Below are positions 1 to 7,482 of a stretch of DNA of 29,781 nucleotides, in pieces. The stretch is from Bacillota bacterium (GTDB lineage Bacteria; Bacillota; Negativicutes; Sporomusales; Sporomusaceae). Within the stretch, counting starts at the first letter, position 1, and every line of letters starts with the position of its first letter. The stretch spans positions 1 to 29,781 of the forward strand of contig JAEWGR010000069.1 in NCBI GenBank assembly GCA_023388195.1, given 5' to 3'. The notes under the pieces were generated by a model, which did no database searches, was not told where the DNA came from, and saw only the letters and a program-made list of their open reading frames with translations. Position numbers and translations under genes: made by a program.

Positions 1-274
1 CGGCCTCCTTACAGGCCTGTTCGGCCAGGCAGCCAGCCTGGCCGATAACAGCGTTAACCTGATTTACGGCTGCTGAAACCTGACTTGATGATACCTGTGT
101 TTCCTGCCCAAAAGTTCTAAGCATGTCTGCTAAAGCGGCAATATTCTTGGCCAAAGGCCGTAACTGGGCCGGATATTCATCCGGATCAATCCTGGCAGAC
201 ATATTACCGTCTGCGTATAGGGCAGTCAGTTTACTCAACTTATCAACAGCCTTATTTTTCCCAAACCATGACAT
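1..274 (-). CDS. Methyl-accepting chemotaxis-like protein, N-terminal fragment (runs off left edge)
   Basis: About 91 codons are present; the rest of the gene lies left of the window. The protein begins MSWFGKNKAVDKLSKL and continues with a hydrophilic, Ala/Gln-rich helical stretch (QVSSSQVSAAVNQVN) of the kind that leads into the coiled-coil signalling domain of methyl-accepting chemotaxis proteins. No membrane segment is seen in the first 91 residues, which suggests a cytoplasmic receptor. The ATG at 274 is preceded by GAGTGAGGAG. The signalling hairpin itself is not visible, so the family is inferred from the style of the N-terminus only. The gene stands alone, transcribed leftwards; a possible promoter lies near 325-355. 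Confidence 0.45.
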   Translation of the reverse strand, partial: MSWFGKNKAVDKLSKLTALYADGNMSARIDPDEYPAQLRPLAKNIAALADMLRTFGQETQVSSSQVSAAVNQVNAVIGQAGCLAEQACKEA

Positions 275-579
275 AACTCCTCACTCCCGTCTACGAGCTG
301 TGAACTGGCAATTCCTTTATTTTTCCAAATAAATATACTATAAAAGACATTCGGAGGGCAAGAGTAAATAAAATCAAATTAATGGATCATTGGACATCAC
401 TGTCCTAGCTCTGCCTCGAGTGTACATTTAGTGATTTTACAGATTTTGTTTGTCAATATTTACACTAAACAATGTTTGGTTCCATTGTCTAACTCTTCAC
501 TTACACATTTTTGTCGTACAATATCACGGCGTTAGACAAAATCCCGCATCATTTCCCAGGAAATAATGCGGGCTTGCAT
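275..579. other. Intergenic region between the chemotaxis-like gene and pfkA
   Basis: About 305 bases without a recognisable gene. The right end (543-572) is the pfkA terminator. It also holds two spaced inverted repeats: TTGTCTAAC at 485-493 with GTTAGACAA at 531-539, and TTTAGTG near 427-433 with CACTAAA near 462-468. An AT-rich stretch at 325-355 reads on the minus strand as a weak promoter (TTGCCC, then TATATT after about 18 bases) for the leftward gene. I see no coding signal with a ribosome binding site. Confidence 0.4.
543..572 (-). terminator. Terminator after pfkA
   Basis: CCCGCAT and ATGCGGG form the base of a hairpin that continues with ATTT/AAAT above one mismatch, with a CCTGGG loop. 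It sits 8 bases beyond the pfkA stop. The following minus-strand sequence (ATTTTGTC) is only moderately T-rich, so efficiency is uncertain. Confidence 0.6.
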
Positions 580-1539
580 TTATTGGGATAAAACCTGAGC
601 CAGCCGGAACAATTCCGGGTCAATGGCTTTCTTCTTCCCGACAGCATCTTCGATTGGTACCTCAACACACTGACGGCACTGATAACCGATCATGATCTCC
701 GTCTTGCCACTCAGCAGGGCCCGGACTGCAGTCTCCGCCAGGCTGCTGGCCAGCAACCGATCCGATACGGTTGGCGCTCCGCCCCGTTGGATATGGCCAA
801 GGACGGAGGCCCGCGTCTCCAAGCCTGTGTTAGCCCGGATGGACTTGCCCAGATCAATGGCACTGCCGGCACCTTCCGCTACGACTACAATACTATATTG
901 CTTGCCTTTGGCTCTGGACTCTAGTAATTGCTTGCAAATTCCCTCTTCTGAAAATGGTTCTTCCGGGATAAGAATAATCTCAGCGCCCCCGGCTAACCCG
1001 GCCGTGAGGGCAATCCAGCCACAGGCACGCCCCATTACCTCAACGAGCATAACCCGGCCGTGGGCGGAGGCCGTATCTCTCAGTTTATTGATGGCGTCAA
1101 GGGCTGTATTAACCGCGGTATCAAAACCGATGGTATAATCGGTCCCCCAAATATCGTTATCAATGGTCCCAGGCAAACCCACAAACTTAATGCCCAGCTC
1201 ACCGAGATGCCTGGCACCGGTCAGCGAACCGTCACCGCCAATAACAATCAGACCTTCGATGCCGCGATCCTTTAAATTGGCAGCTGCTTTTTGGCGGCCG
1301 GCAAGGGTCTTAAATTCCTCACTGCGGGCTGTGCCTAAAAAAGTACCACCTTTTTGAATAATATCTCCCACTGACCTGGAGTCCAGCACCCTCATATCAC
1401 CGGCGATCATACCGGCATAGCCGTTCTTAATCCCCCAGACCTCGGCGTCGTTGGCCAGGGCAACACGGACTGCCGCCCTAATTGCCGCATTCATGCCCGG
1501 ACAATCGCCACCGCTGGTTATCACTGCAATCTTTTTCAT
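580..1539 (-). CDS. pfkA: ATP-dependent 6-phosphofructokinase
   Basis: Phosphorylates fructose 6-phosphate to fructose 1,6-bisphosphate, the committed step of glycolysis, in the cytoplasm. The 319-residue length is that of bacterial PfkA. Visible signatures are the nucleotide loop SGGDCPGMNAAIRA (residues 9-22), GGDGS at 101-105, PGTIDND at 123-129 with catalytic Asp127, and VEVMGRACG further on. Gly104, and PGTIDND rather than PKTIDND, point to ATP rather than pyrophosphate as donor (known for the family). An in-frame extension upstream to 1656 exists, but the conserved start MKKIAVITSGGD lies at 1539 behind GGCAGGGTC, so I take that ATG. The usual partner pyk is not adjacent here. The 150-base leader contains two hairpins. 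Confidence 0.96.
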   Translation of the reverse strand: MKKIAVITSGGDCPGMNAAIRAAVRVALANDAEVWGIKNGYAGMIAGDMRVLDSRSVGDIIQKGGTFLGTARSEEFKTLAGRQKAAANLKDRGIEGLIVIGGDGSLTGARHLGELGIKFVGLPGTIDNDIWGTDYTIGFDTAVNTALDAINKLRDTASAHGRVMLVEVMGRACGWIALTAGLAGGAEIILIPEEPFSEEGICKQLLESRAKGKQYSIVVVAEGAGSAIDLGKSIRANTGLETRASVLGHIQRGGAPTVSDRLLASSLAETAVRALLSGKTEIMIGYQCRQCVEVPIEDAVGKKKAIDPELFRLAQVLSQ

Positions 1540-1592
1540 AATGACCCTGCCTTTCTTAAACTGACCCCAGTATTGAAATATGCTATATATTC

Positions 1593-1687
1593 GGCAATTA
1601 CTCCCAATTGCCTGCCGGGAAAGCCGGCAAAATTCCAAAGTTTTCTCAGCTTTCACCCAGGACCTGAATGATTCCTATTTTATTATA
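1593..1687 (-). promoter_or_regulatory. Possible pfkA promoter and hairpin leader
   Basis: On the minus strand a TATAAT box lies at 1687-1682, just after the upstream transporter gene, though its -35 region (GCAATG, 17 bases away) is poor. Between it and pfkA are two adjacent hairpins: TGCCGG-CTTTC-CCGGCA (1629-1613) and GGCAATT-GGGAGT-AATTGCC (1612-1593). Neither is followed by a T-run, so they look like leader structures or mRNA stabilisers, not terminators. Function unknown. Confidence 0.3.
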
Positions 1688-1692
1688 TCTTC

Positions 1693-3117
1693 TTAAATCA
1701 AAAACATTGCCACAATTGTCGTTACCGCCAACCCGGCCACTACCGGCAGCAAATTACGCCTGGCAAGCTCAAAAGGGCTGACGCCGCAGATCGCTGCCGC
1801 CGGAATAAGTGCCCAGGGTACCAGTGTACCGCCGCCGACCCAGATTGCGGCAATCTGGCCTAACGCGGTCAGTGTGGCAATCCCGGAACCAATGGCTGTG
1901 GCGAATAAATGAGCAATCGACCCGGCTAAAGATATACCGGAAAACCCTGAGCCATCCAAACCGGTTATTGCCCCCACAATGGTTAACGTCACGGCACCAA
2001 CCCCGGGATTAAGCGGTACCATGCCGGCAATTGCCAAACCGATATCATTGACAATCCCCTGTGATGCCGGTGGCAGCACCTGCCCCATAATTTGATTGAT
2101 GCCGGCATCTCCGAGATAAAAAAAAGCGGCAATGGGAATGACCGGGCCAAAAATAGTAAAGCCGAAAGTAAAACCGTCAATCAGGTATGCTGTTATTTTC
2201 TCTAAACTCTGGTTCCGGTACACCAATAAAGTGATTAATACCAGAATAAATACAGCAGTTCCACCAATTAACGCCGTAGCGTCACCGCCTTGTAAATCAG
2301 CCGTGTACATAATCACAACATCCATAATAAACAGCACCGGTACAAGTGCCGCCAAGACCTTTTTCACCCGCATTGGCAGTACATTATCCAGGTCTACCCC
2401 CTGTTCTTCGCCAGGTGGTGAATATCTGGCATAGGACAATTGTTCAGTATTCTCACCCCGGCTGCAGTCCGCCTGTTCCTTTATATCCCGCTTTAACAGC
2501 CAGTAAGCGGTTGCGGTTGCCACCAAACCCATGACACATACTAATGGTACACTGGCACTCACGACACTTTGCACAGGAATACCGGCAGCCGTTGCTGTCA
2601 GTTTAGGGGCGCCCTGGATAACGAAATCACTGGATAAAGCGATACCATGCCCGAACAGGTTCATGGCGACTGCCACACCCATAGCCGGCAACCCGGCTCT
2701 TACCGCCACCGGCAAGAGTACTGCTCCCAACAGGGCCACTGCCGGCGAAGGCCAGAAGAACCAGGAAATGACCATCATGACTAAGCCTGTTATCCAATAC
2801 GCCTGAAAGGGTGTGCAAATCAGATTCGTTATGGGAGCTATCATAGCTTCATTAATACCTGTAACCAGTAAAATCCGGCTCATAGCGACAATAATGGAGA
2901 TAATCAGAATGGTTCCCAGCAGTTCGGTAATTGCATAAATAAAGCTATGGAAAATGCCGCTGATGGCCAGATAAACTGAGCCTTTGACAAGCAACCCGAT
3001 AACGAAAATGCCAATGATGCATACCAAAGAAGTATCACGCCGCATAATCATTACGCCCATAATCACAACAATAAACAATAAATATACATAGTGCAGTGCA
3101 GTAAGCTCTACTCCCAT
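1693..3117 (-). CDS. Multi-pass membrane transporter, ion-transporter/GntP/DcuC-like, substrate unknown
   Basis: A 474-residue, very hydrophobic protein with roughly 12 predicted membrane segments in two halves separated by a polar loop at about residues 210-250. The overall pattern (paired halves, glycine-rich re-entrant-like stretches such as AGMVPLNPGVGAVTLTIVGA and WVGGGTLVPWALIP) resembles carboxylate or ion transporters of the IT superfamily, but I cannot place it in a named family. The ATG at 3117 has an excellent site (GGGAGGGAG, 6 bases away). It is transcribed toward pfkA with a 153-base gap, so the two may be partly co-transcribed; nothing about the pair reveals the substrate. Confidence 0.65.
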   Translation of the reverse strand: MGVELTALHYVYLLFIVVIMGVMIMRRDTSLVCIIGIFVIGLLVKGSVYLAISGIFHSFIYAITELLGTILIISIIVAMSRILLVTGINEAMIAPITNLICTPFQAYWITGLVMMVISWFFWPSPAVALLGAVLLPVAVRAGLPAMGVAVAMNLFGHGIALSSDFVIQGAPKLTATAAGIPVQSVVSASVPLVCVMGLVATATAYWLLKRDIKEQADCSRGENTEQLSYARYSPPGEEQGVDLDNVLPMRVKKVLAALVPVLFIMDVVIMYTADLQGGDATALIGGTAVFILVLITLLVYRNQSLEKITAYLIDGFTFGFTIFGPVIPIAAFFYLGDAGINQIMGQVLPPASQGIVNDIGLAIAGMVPLNPGVGAVTLTIVGAITGLDGSGFSGISLAGSIAHLFATAIGSGIATLTALGQIAAIWVGGGTLVPWALIPAAAICGVSPFELARRNLLPVVAGLAVTTIVAMFLI

Positions 3118-3277
3118 AGCTCTCCCTCCCGTGCTTTATATTTTCTACAGAATATGCACGAAAGAAGAATTTAGTCATTTCAATCGGTCTTATAGCCAAT
3201 AAAGATTCACAGGCTACCCAAAAATCTCCGTGGATAGTCTGCTCAGTTGCGTGTCATCCTAATTACGGGTGATATAA

Positions 3278-4114
3278 TTGTCAAAAACAATAGTAATCCT
3301 CGTATTGATGCTGGCCGTACTTACCGCCAGCGGCTGCGGTAACCTGAATCATCCTCAAGCCAAACCGGAAGCCGCTAAACAGCCGGCCGTAAATCAACCG
3401 TCAGCACAACCGGACTTGTCGGCTCAACTTACCAACCGCTTACAGCAGTTTGACGGCCAAACAGGATTGTTTGCCAAAAACTTAAAAACAGGCCAAACCT
3501 TCAGTTTCAATCAGGATACTATTTTCCCTACGGCATCAACCCACAAGCTGGTAGTTGCCCTGGCTGTCTACAAATACATGTACGCAGAAGCGACAGCCAC
3601 AGACAAAAAACAGTATGATGTTCACATTAAGAACATGCTGGTAGTCAGCGACAATCAGGGTTTTTATGAGCTCTTAGACGAGATTGAAAAGAAAAAGCCC
3701 GATGCCCTAACCCGTGTATTGTCCGACCTCAAGCTTGTTCACACCAGGATTCACAGCCGCGAGGCCTTCAGCAAATACGGCTACCACAGCGTCACCACCC
3801 CCGGGGAAATGGCCGCCGTTTTTGAAACAATCTATAACGAAGCCTATCTTGGTAAAGAGTTCTCATCTATTTTAAAAGAGGAGTTGTCTAAAACCATCTT
3901 TAAAGAAGAAATTCCCCGTTTCATGCACAATAGCAAGGTATTGCATAAAGTGGGCGAATTGCCGGGAGTACAGTGTGATGTCGGCATCGTCGACGACGGC
4001 CGCGACCAGATATTGATCAGTGCCTATACTACAAGTCGCAGGGCGCCTCCCTATGCGAGCAACTTTATTGCCGGCATTGCCGCCAAAGCCTATAATTTGC
4101 TGCGCACTAAATGA
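3278..4114 (+). CDS. Lipoprotein with class A beta-lactamase-like serine hydrolase domain
   Basis: A 278-residue secreted lipoprotein. The signal peptide (residues 1-19) ends in the lipobox ASGC with the lipidated Cys20, followed by a Pro/Ala/Gln-rich linker to about residue 48. The hydrolase domain carries the active-site SxxK as STHK (Ser87-Lys90), the SDN loop (124-126) and KVG (224-226) in place of KTG. The omega-loop region aligns loosely with Glu162 in the place of the general base, but Asn170 of true class A enzymes has no obvious counterpart. It may be a weak beta-lactamase, a penicillin-binding or esterase-like protein. I chose the TTG at 3278 because it gives a full signal peptide; GGTGAT just upstream extends the match to the anti-Shine-Dalgarno. 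Monocistronic, ended by a long palindrome. Confidence 0.8.
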   Translation: MSKTIVILVLMLAVLTASGCGNLNHPQAKPEAAKQPAVNQPSAQPDLSAQLTNRLQQFDGQTGLFAKNLKTGQTFSFNQDTIFPTASTHKLVVALAVYKYMYAEATATDKKQYDVHIKNMLVVSDNQGFYELLDEIEKKKPDALTRVLSDLKLVHTRIHSREAFSKYGYHSVTTPGEMAAVFETIYNEAYLGKEFSSILKEELSKTIFKEEIPRFMHNSKVLHKVGELPGVQCDVGIVDDGRDQILISAYTTSRRAPPYASNFIAGIAAKAYNLLRTK

Positions 4115-4117
4115 GGT

Positions 4118-4163
4118 ATCTGCCAAACAAGGTCACACCCGGGTGTGACCTTGTTTGGCAGAT
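4118..4163 (+). terminator. Perfect 46-base palindrome after the beta-lactamase-like gene
   Basis: Arms of 23 bases (beginning ATCTGCCAAACAAGG) are exact reverse complements with no unpaired central base (CACCC/GGGTG in the middle). It starts 4 bases after the stop codon at 4114. The downstream tail (TGAACTTTTCC) is modestly T-rich. The likely role is termination or protection of the mRNA end. Confidence 0.65.
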
Positions 4164-4260
4164 TGAACTTTTCCTGGCTGACCGGCGCTCGCTATTCATT
4201 TTTCAACAGGGTTTAGCATAGTTATCTTAAAGCAGGCCTGTTGGAAATGAGGAGTGAACG

Positions 4261-4677
4261 ATGTTTCTGGTATATGCTCTGGCCGGCGTTTTTTGCCTGG
4301 GGCTGGCACCGTTATTTGGCAAGACCGTGTTGAACACCGTCAATCCGGTTACGGCTTTTGTCTTGCGGACGATGATTGCCGCGATTATTATCGCCGCCTG
4401 GTTTCTTAGTGCCAAAGGCTTTAATGAACTGCTGACTGTTCCGCCCTCACTTTGGATTGTTATTACAATTGAAGCCATTTTGGCGGCCCTGCTTGGTGAT
4501 CTGGCCTATTTTTACGCTTTGAAAGACGGTAATATTAATGAGGTGTCTCTCATTATGTCTTGTGCGCCCTTGGTGACAATCAGTTTAAGTTATTTCCTGC
4601 TAAATGAGGTCATTACCGGCAGCCAGCTTATGGGGGCGGTGTTCGTAACCATTGGCTTAGTATTAATTAGTCTGTAA
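4261..4677 (+). CDS. Half-size EamA/DMT transporter (single domain)
   Basis: A 138-residue protein with about 4-5 hydrophobic segments, equal to one EamA domain rather than the usual two of about 290 residues. Family hallmarks seen are the start AGVFCLGLAPLFGK, the conserved ALLGDLAYFYALKDG stretch and the closing segment in which LLNEVITGSQLMGAVFVTIG precedes the last helix. Small members of the drug/metabolite transporter superfamily work as dimers (known for the superfamily); the substrate cannot be told. ATG at 4261 follows GAGGAGTGAACG. It has its own terminator immediately downstream and appears to be a complete short gene, not a truncation: the C-terminal helix ends normally at LVLISL. 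Confidence 0.8.
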   Translation: MFLVYALAGVFCLGLAPLFGKTVLNTVNPVTAFVLRTMIAAIIIAAWFLSAKGFNELLTVPPSLWIVITIEAILAALLGDLAYFYALKDGNINEVSLIMSCAPLVTISLSYFLLNEVITGSQLMGAVFVTIGLVLISL

Positions 4678-4723
4678 AACCAACAGCTGCTATCGCCAAA
4701 ATTGGCAATAGCAGCTGTTGGTT
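4678..4723. terminator. Bidirectional terminator between the EamA gene and korC
   Basis: AACCAACAGCTGCTAT pairs perfectly with ATAGCAGCTGTTGGTT around a small inner GCC-AAAATT-GGC hairpin. It starts directly after the EamA stop codon and lies 13 bases past the stop of the oppositely oriented korC, so it probably serves both. Confidence 0.8.
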
Positions 4724-4736
4724 CTGATTGCGGCTT

Positions 4737-5258
4737 TTAGACAGCCTGATAGCCTATCTGCAGAGCCAGTTTATTCATCTCTTCCGTGCCTTTGGGTACG
4801 CGGGCCAGTACAGCCGCTTCCAAGGCGGGGAAACTGACTGAGCCGGTGAGTTTGGCAATGATGCCCAGAGCGACAATGTTGGCAAATAATTCGCGCCCGC
4901 ATTTTTCTCTGGCCAGTTGTGTAATGGGAATTGCATGGACACGCTTGTAGGTTGCCGGTACCTCCCGGACATAGGTTGAATCAATAACCAGAATACCCTC
5001 TGCTTTTAGGTCGGCACCATATTTGTCAAGTGACTCCTGCGTCATGGCCAGCAGCAGATCCGGAGCTGCCACTTTCGGGTAGTGAATGCGCTCATTACTG
5101 ATAATAACCTCCGACTTGCTGGATCCGCCACGCGCTTCGGGGCCATAGGACTGGGATTGTACTGCTTCTCTGCCGTCGCCAATGGCGGCCTCGGCAAGAA
5201 TAATACCGGCAAGAATCAACCCTTGTCCCCCTGAACCGCTCAATCTGACCTCCATCAT
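4737..5258 (-). CDS. korC: 2-oxoacid:ferredoxin oxidoreductase, gamma subunit
   Basis: A 173-residue gamma subunit of the four-subunit 2-oxoacid:ferredoxin oxidoreductase. The N-terminal loop SGSGGQGLILAG and the following QSYGPEARGGSSKSEVI are diagnostic for the catalytic gamma domain, which helps bind coenzyme A and the interface. It is the last gene of the operon; its start lies 1 base past the korB stop, and GGGAGGGCGAGG precedes the ATG at 5258 (a second ATG follows at 5255). The enzyme turns a 2-oxoacid plus CoA into acyl-CoA, CO2 and reduced ferredoxin. 2-oxoglutarate is the most usual substrate of this KorABCD layout, but branched-chain 2-oxoacids cannot be excluded. Confidence 0.9.
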   Translation of the reverse strand: MMEVRLSGSGGQGLILAGIILAEAAIGDGREAVQSQSYGPEARGGSSKSEVIISNERIHYPKVAAPDLLLAMTQESLDKYGADLKAEGILVIDSTYVREVPATYKRVHAIPITQLAREKCGRELFANIVALGIIAKLTGSVSFPALEAAVLARVPKGTEEMNKLALQIGYQAV

Positions 5259-5259
5259 A

Positions 5260-6078
5260 CTAGCCTCGCCCTCCCATCGCCTGTTTGATTACCTTACTAT
5301 ATTCAGCAGTATATTCAGGCGCTGTTTCCTGATGCAGCATACCGATCTTAATCTTTCCGGCCAGTTGCTCGGGCTTGAGTTTGGCGGCTGCCTCAACCGG
5401 TACAGTATTATCCCGTTGCCAGGCCAGAAGGGCAGCCGGCTTGCTCAGCTTATTCTGCCGGCCATAGGAAATAGGGCAGCCGGTCAGCGCTTCTACTACG
5501 GAAAAACCTTCATGCGCAATCGCTTTGGCTACAAGCTCTGCAAGCTGCTTGGCATGATAGGTGGTGGAACGGGCAACAAAGGTTGCCCCGGCGCCCTTGG
5601 CCAACTCGCATAAGTCAAAGGCCCGGTCAATATTACCGTACGGTGCGGTAGTCGCTTTGGCCATTTGTGGTGTAAGGGGTGAATACTGGCCGCCGGTCAT
5701 GCCATAGATATTATTATTGTACACAATGACCGTAAGATCAATATTGCGCCTGGCCGCGTGGATAAAATGATTGCCACCGATGGCGGTCGCATCCCCGTCA
5801 CCGGTGATTACCAGCACCTTGTGATCAGGCTTGGCCAGCTTAATGCCTGTAGCAAACGGCAAGGCCCGGCCATGGGCGGTATGCAGGGTGTCAAAATTAA
5901 GATAGCCTGAAGCCCGGGACGAACAGCCGATACCGGACACAATGGTTGTCTTGTCCTGGTCAAGCCCCAGTTTATCGATTGCCCTGACAATAGCGGCGGT
6001 GACGATGCCGTTACCGCAGCCAGGACACCAGATGTGCGGCAGTTTAGGCCGGTAATATTTCTCCAATAATTGTTCCAT
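5260..6078 (-). CDS. korB: 2-oxoacid:ferredoxin oxidoreductase, beta (TPP-binding) subunit
   Basis: A 272-residue thiamine-diphosphate subunit. Seen are the Fe-S ligand stretch CPGCGNG near residue 18, a TPP/Mg motif GDGDATAIGG (about 93-102) followed by NNNIYGMTGGQYSPLTP, and HGRALPFATG, all standard in KorB/VorB/PorB proteins. AAGGAGGAGG precedes the ATG at 6078. The gene sits between korA (15-base gap) and korC (1-base gap), which argues for a stoichiometric complex. Cytoplasmic. Distinction between 2-oxoglutarate and other 2-oxoacids is by context only; a PorB would normally be longer or carry different neighbours. Confidence 0.92.
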   Translation of the reverse strand: MEQLLEKYYRPKLPHIWCPGCGNGIVTAAIVRAIDKLGLDQDKTTIVSGIGCSSRASGYLNFDTLHTAHGRALPFATGIKLAKPDHKVLVITGDGDATAIGGNHFIHAARRNIDLTVIVYNNNIYGMTGGQYSPLTPQMAKATTAPYGNIDRAFDLCELAKGAGATFVARSTTYHAKQLAELVAKAIAHEGFSVVEALTGCPISYGRQNKLSKPAALLAWQRDNTVPVEAAAKLKPEQLAGKIKIGMLHQETAPEYTAEYSKVIKQAMGGRG

Positions 6079-6093
6079 ATATCTTCCTCCTCC

Positions 6094-7230
6094 TTACTTA
6101 GCCTGGGCCCCGGTAATGGCGGTCAGCATTTCCTGGGGTGTAATGGGATCATTATTCCACTTGGCCAGGGAAACGACCTTAGCTTGTCCGGCCACAATGC
6201 GTTCAACCTCCTGCACATACTGGCCATAATTAAGTTCAGCCACAATGATGGTTTTCACCGTTTGCGCCAGCGCCTTAAGCTGCTTGGCGGGTGAAGGCCA
6301 GATGGTGATTGGCCGGAACAAACCGGCTTTGATTCCCTGCCGGCGAGCCATTTCCACGGCGGCATAGGCTGTGCGGGCAGTACCGCCAAAGGCAATCACG
6401 GCAATCTCCGCATCAGCAAGCTGCTGCTCTTCGAAGGTGACAATCTCGTCAGCGTGATCGGTAATCTTTGTATGCAGACGGGCAATTAATTCATGGGATG
6501 TGCTGTTGGCACCACTGGGGAACCCGGTGTAATCATGGGCCAAACCGGTAACATGAAACCGGTAGCCATCGCCGTAAGCAGGCATTGGCGGTATCCCGTC
6601 GGCCTCAGGCTTGAACGGCAGAAACTCGCCCGGCGGCAAGGCCGGTTTCTTACGGTCGACAATTTTCAGGCTTTCTGCGGCCGGGATTTCAATTTTCTCT
6701 CGCATATGGCCGACAATCTCATCGAGCAGTAATACCACCGGCGTACGGTATTGTTCGGCCAGATTAAAGGCTTCTACTGTCAGACTAAAACATTCCGGTA
6801 CACTGGCCGGACTCAGGGCAATAACCCCCCGGTCCCCGTGCGAACCCCACCGGGCCTGCATAATATCGGCCTGAGCCGGTGAAGTCGGCTGACCGGTGCT
6901 GGGACCAACCCGCTGCACATTTACAATCACACAGGGCACCTCAGCCATGGATGCATAACCGATTAATTCCTGTTTAAGAGAAAAGCCGGGGCCGCTGGTT
7001 GCCGTCAAAGACTTAACGCCGGTCAAAGCCGCACCAATTGTTGCCGCCATGCCGGCAATCTCGTCCTCCATTTGAATAAAAGTTCCGCCAACCTGCGGCA
7101 GCCGCTTCGCCAGCAGCTCAGCAACCTCAGTGGACGGTGTAATCGGATAGCCGGCAAAAAACCTGGCACCGGCGGCAAGCGCGCCTTCTGCACAAGCATG
7201 ATTCCCCTGCATAAGTACTGCTTTAGCCAT
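6094..7230 (-). CDS. korA: 2-oxoacid:ferredoxin oxidoreductase, alpha subunit
   Basis: A 378-residue alpha subunit containing the pyrimidine-binding domain and the transketolase-like C-terminal domain of the TPP enzyme. Motifs seen: GNHACAEGALAAG at the N-terminus, GYPITPSTEV (about 27-36), MEDEIAGMAATIGAA and TSGPGFSLKQE. I prefer the second ATG (7230, giving MAKAVLMQGNHA) over the one at 7239, because GGAGG almost touches the first ATG but is about 10 bases from the second, and MAK is the common family start. Partner of korB, korC and the ferredoxin korD upstream. Confidence 0.92.
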   Translation of the reverse strand: MAKAVLMQGNHACAEGALAAGARFFAGYPITPSTEVAELLAKRLPQVGGTFIQMEDEIAGMAATIGAALTGVKSLTATSGPGFSLKQELIGYASMAEVPCVIVNVQRVGPSTGQPTSPAQADIMQARWGSHGDRGVIALSPASVPECFSLTVEAFNLAEQYRTPVVLLLDEIVGHMREKIEIPAAESLKIVDRKKPALPPGEFLPFKPEADGIPPMPAYGDGYRFHVTGLAHDYTGFPSGANSTSHELIARLHTKITDHADEIVTFEEQQLADAEIAVIAFGGTARTAYAAVEMARRQGIKAGLFRPITIWPSPAKQLKALAQTVKTIIVAELNYGQYVQEVERIVAGQAKVVSLAKWNNDPITPQEMLTAITGAQAK

Positions 7231-7259
7231 AAAATACATTCCTCCGTTTTAATAACTTA

Positions 7260-7445
7260 TTACTTATCAGCAATGACAAAAATAGCATAATCAGGACATC
7301 TTAACTCACATTGCCCGCAAGCCACACAGTCATCCGGCCGGGCAACCTCTATCTTGGCCAGGTCATCCAGCTTTAGTACCTTCTTGGGACAAAACTCAAC
7401 GCAAATTCCACATCCTTTACAAAATCGGGGCTTAGTCTTTAGCAT
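7260..7445 (-). CDS. korD: Ferredoxin-type subunit with two 4Fe-4S clusters
   Basis: A 61-residue 2x[4Fe-4S] protein with CKGCGICVEFCP and CVACGQCELRCP. It is the delta subunit that passes electrons from the 2-oxoacid oxidoreductase to free ferredoxin. An in-frame GTG at 7454 touches the ribosome binding site AAGGAG, so translation from it is unlikely; the ATG at 7445 has an 8-base spacing and is chosen. It lies 29 bases upstream of korA and 37 bases downstream of the glcD-like gene, without a terminator on either side. Confidence 0.9.
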   Translation of the reverse strand: MLKTKPRFCKGCGICVEFCPKKVLKLDDLAKIEVARPDDCVACGQCELRCPDYAIFVIADK

Positions 7446-7482
7446 TTTATCCACTCCTTTTTATATGCAAAACGAGCCATGA

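Noticed and set aside
692..1138. Long plus-strand reading frame opposite pfkA
   Set aside because: It is the antisense shadow of a clearly conserved gene, has no ribosome binding site and a composition unlike proteins.
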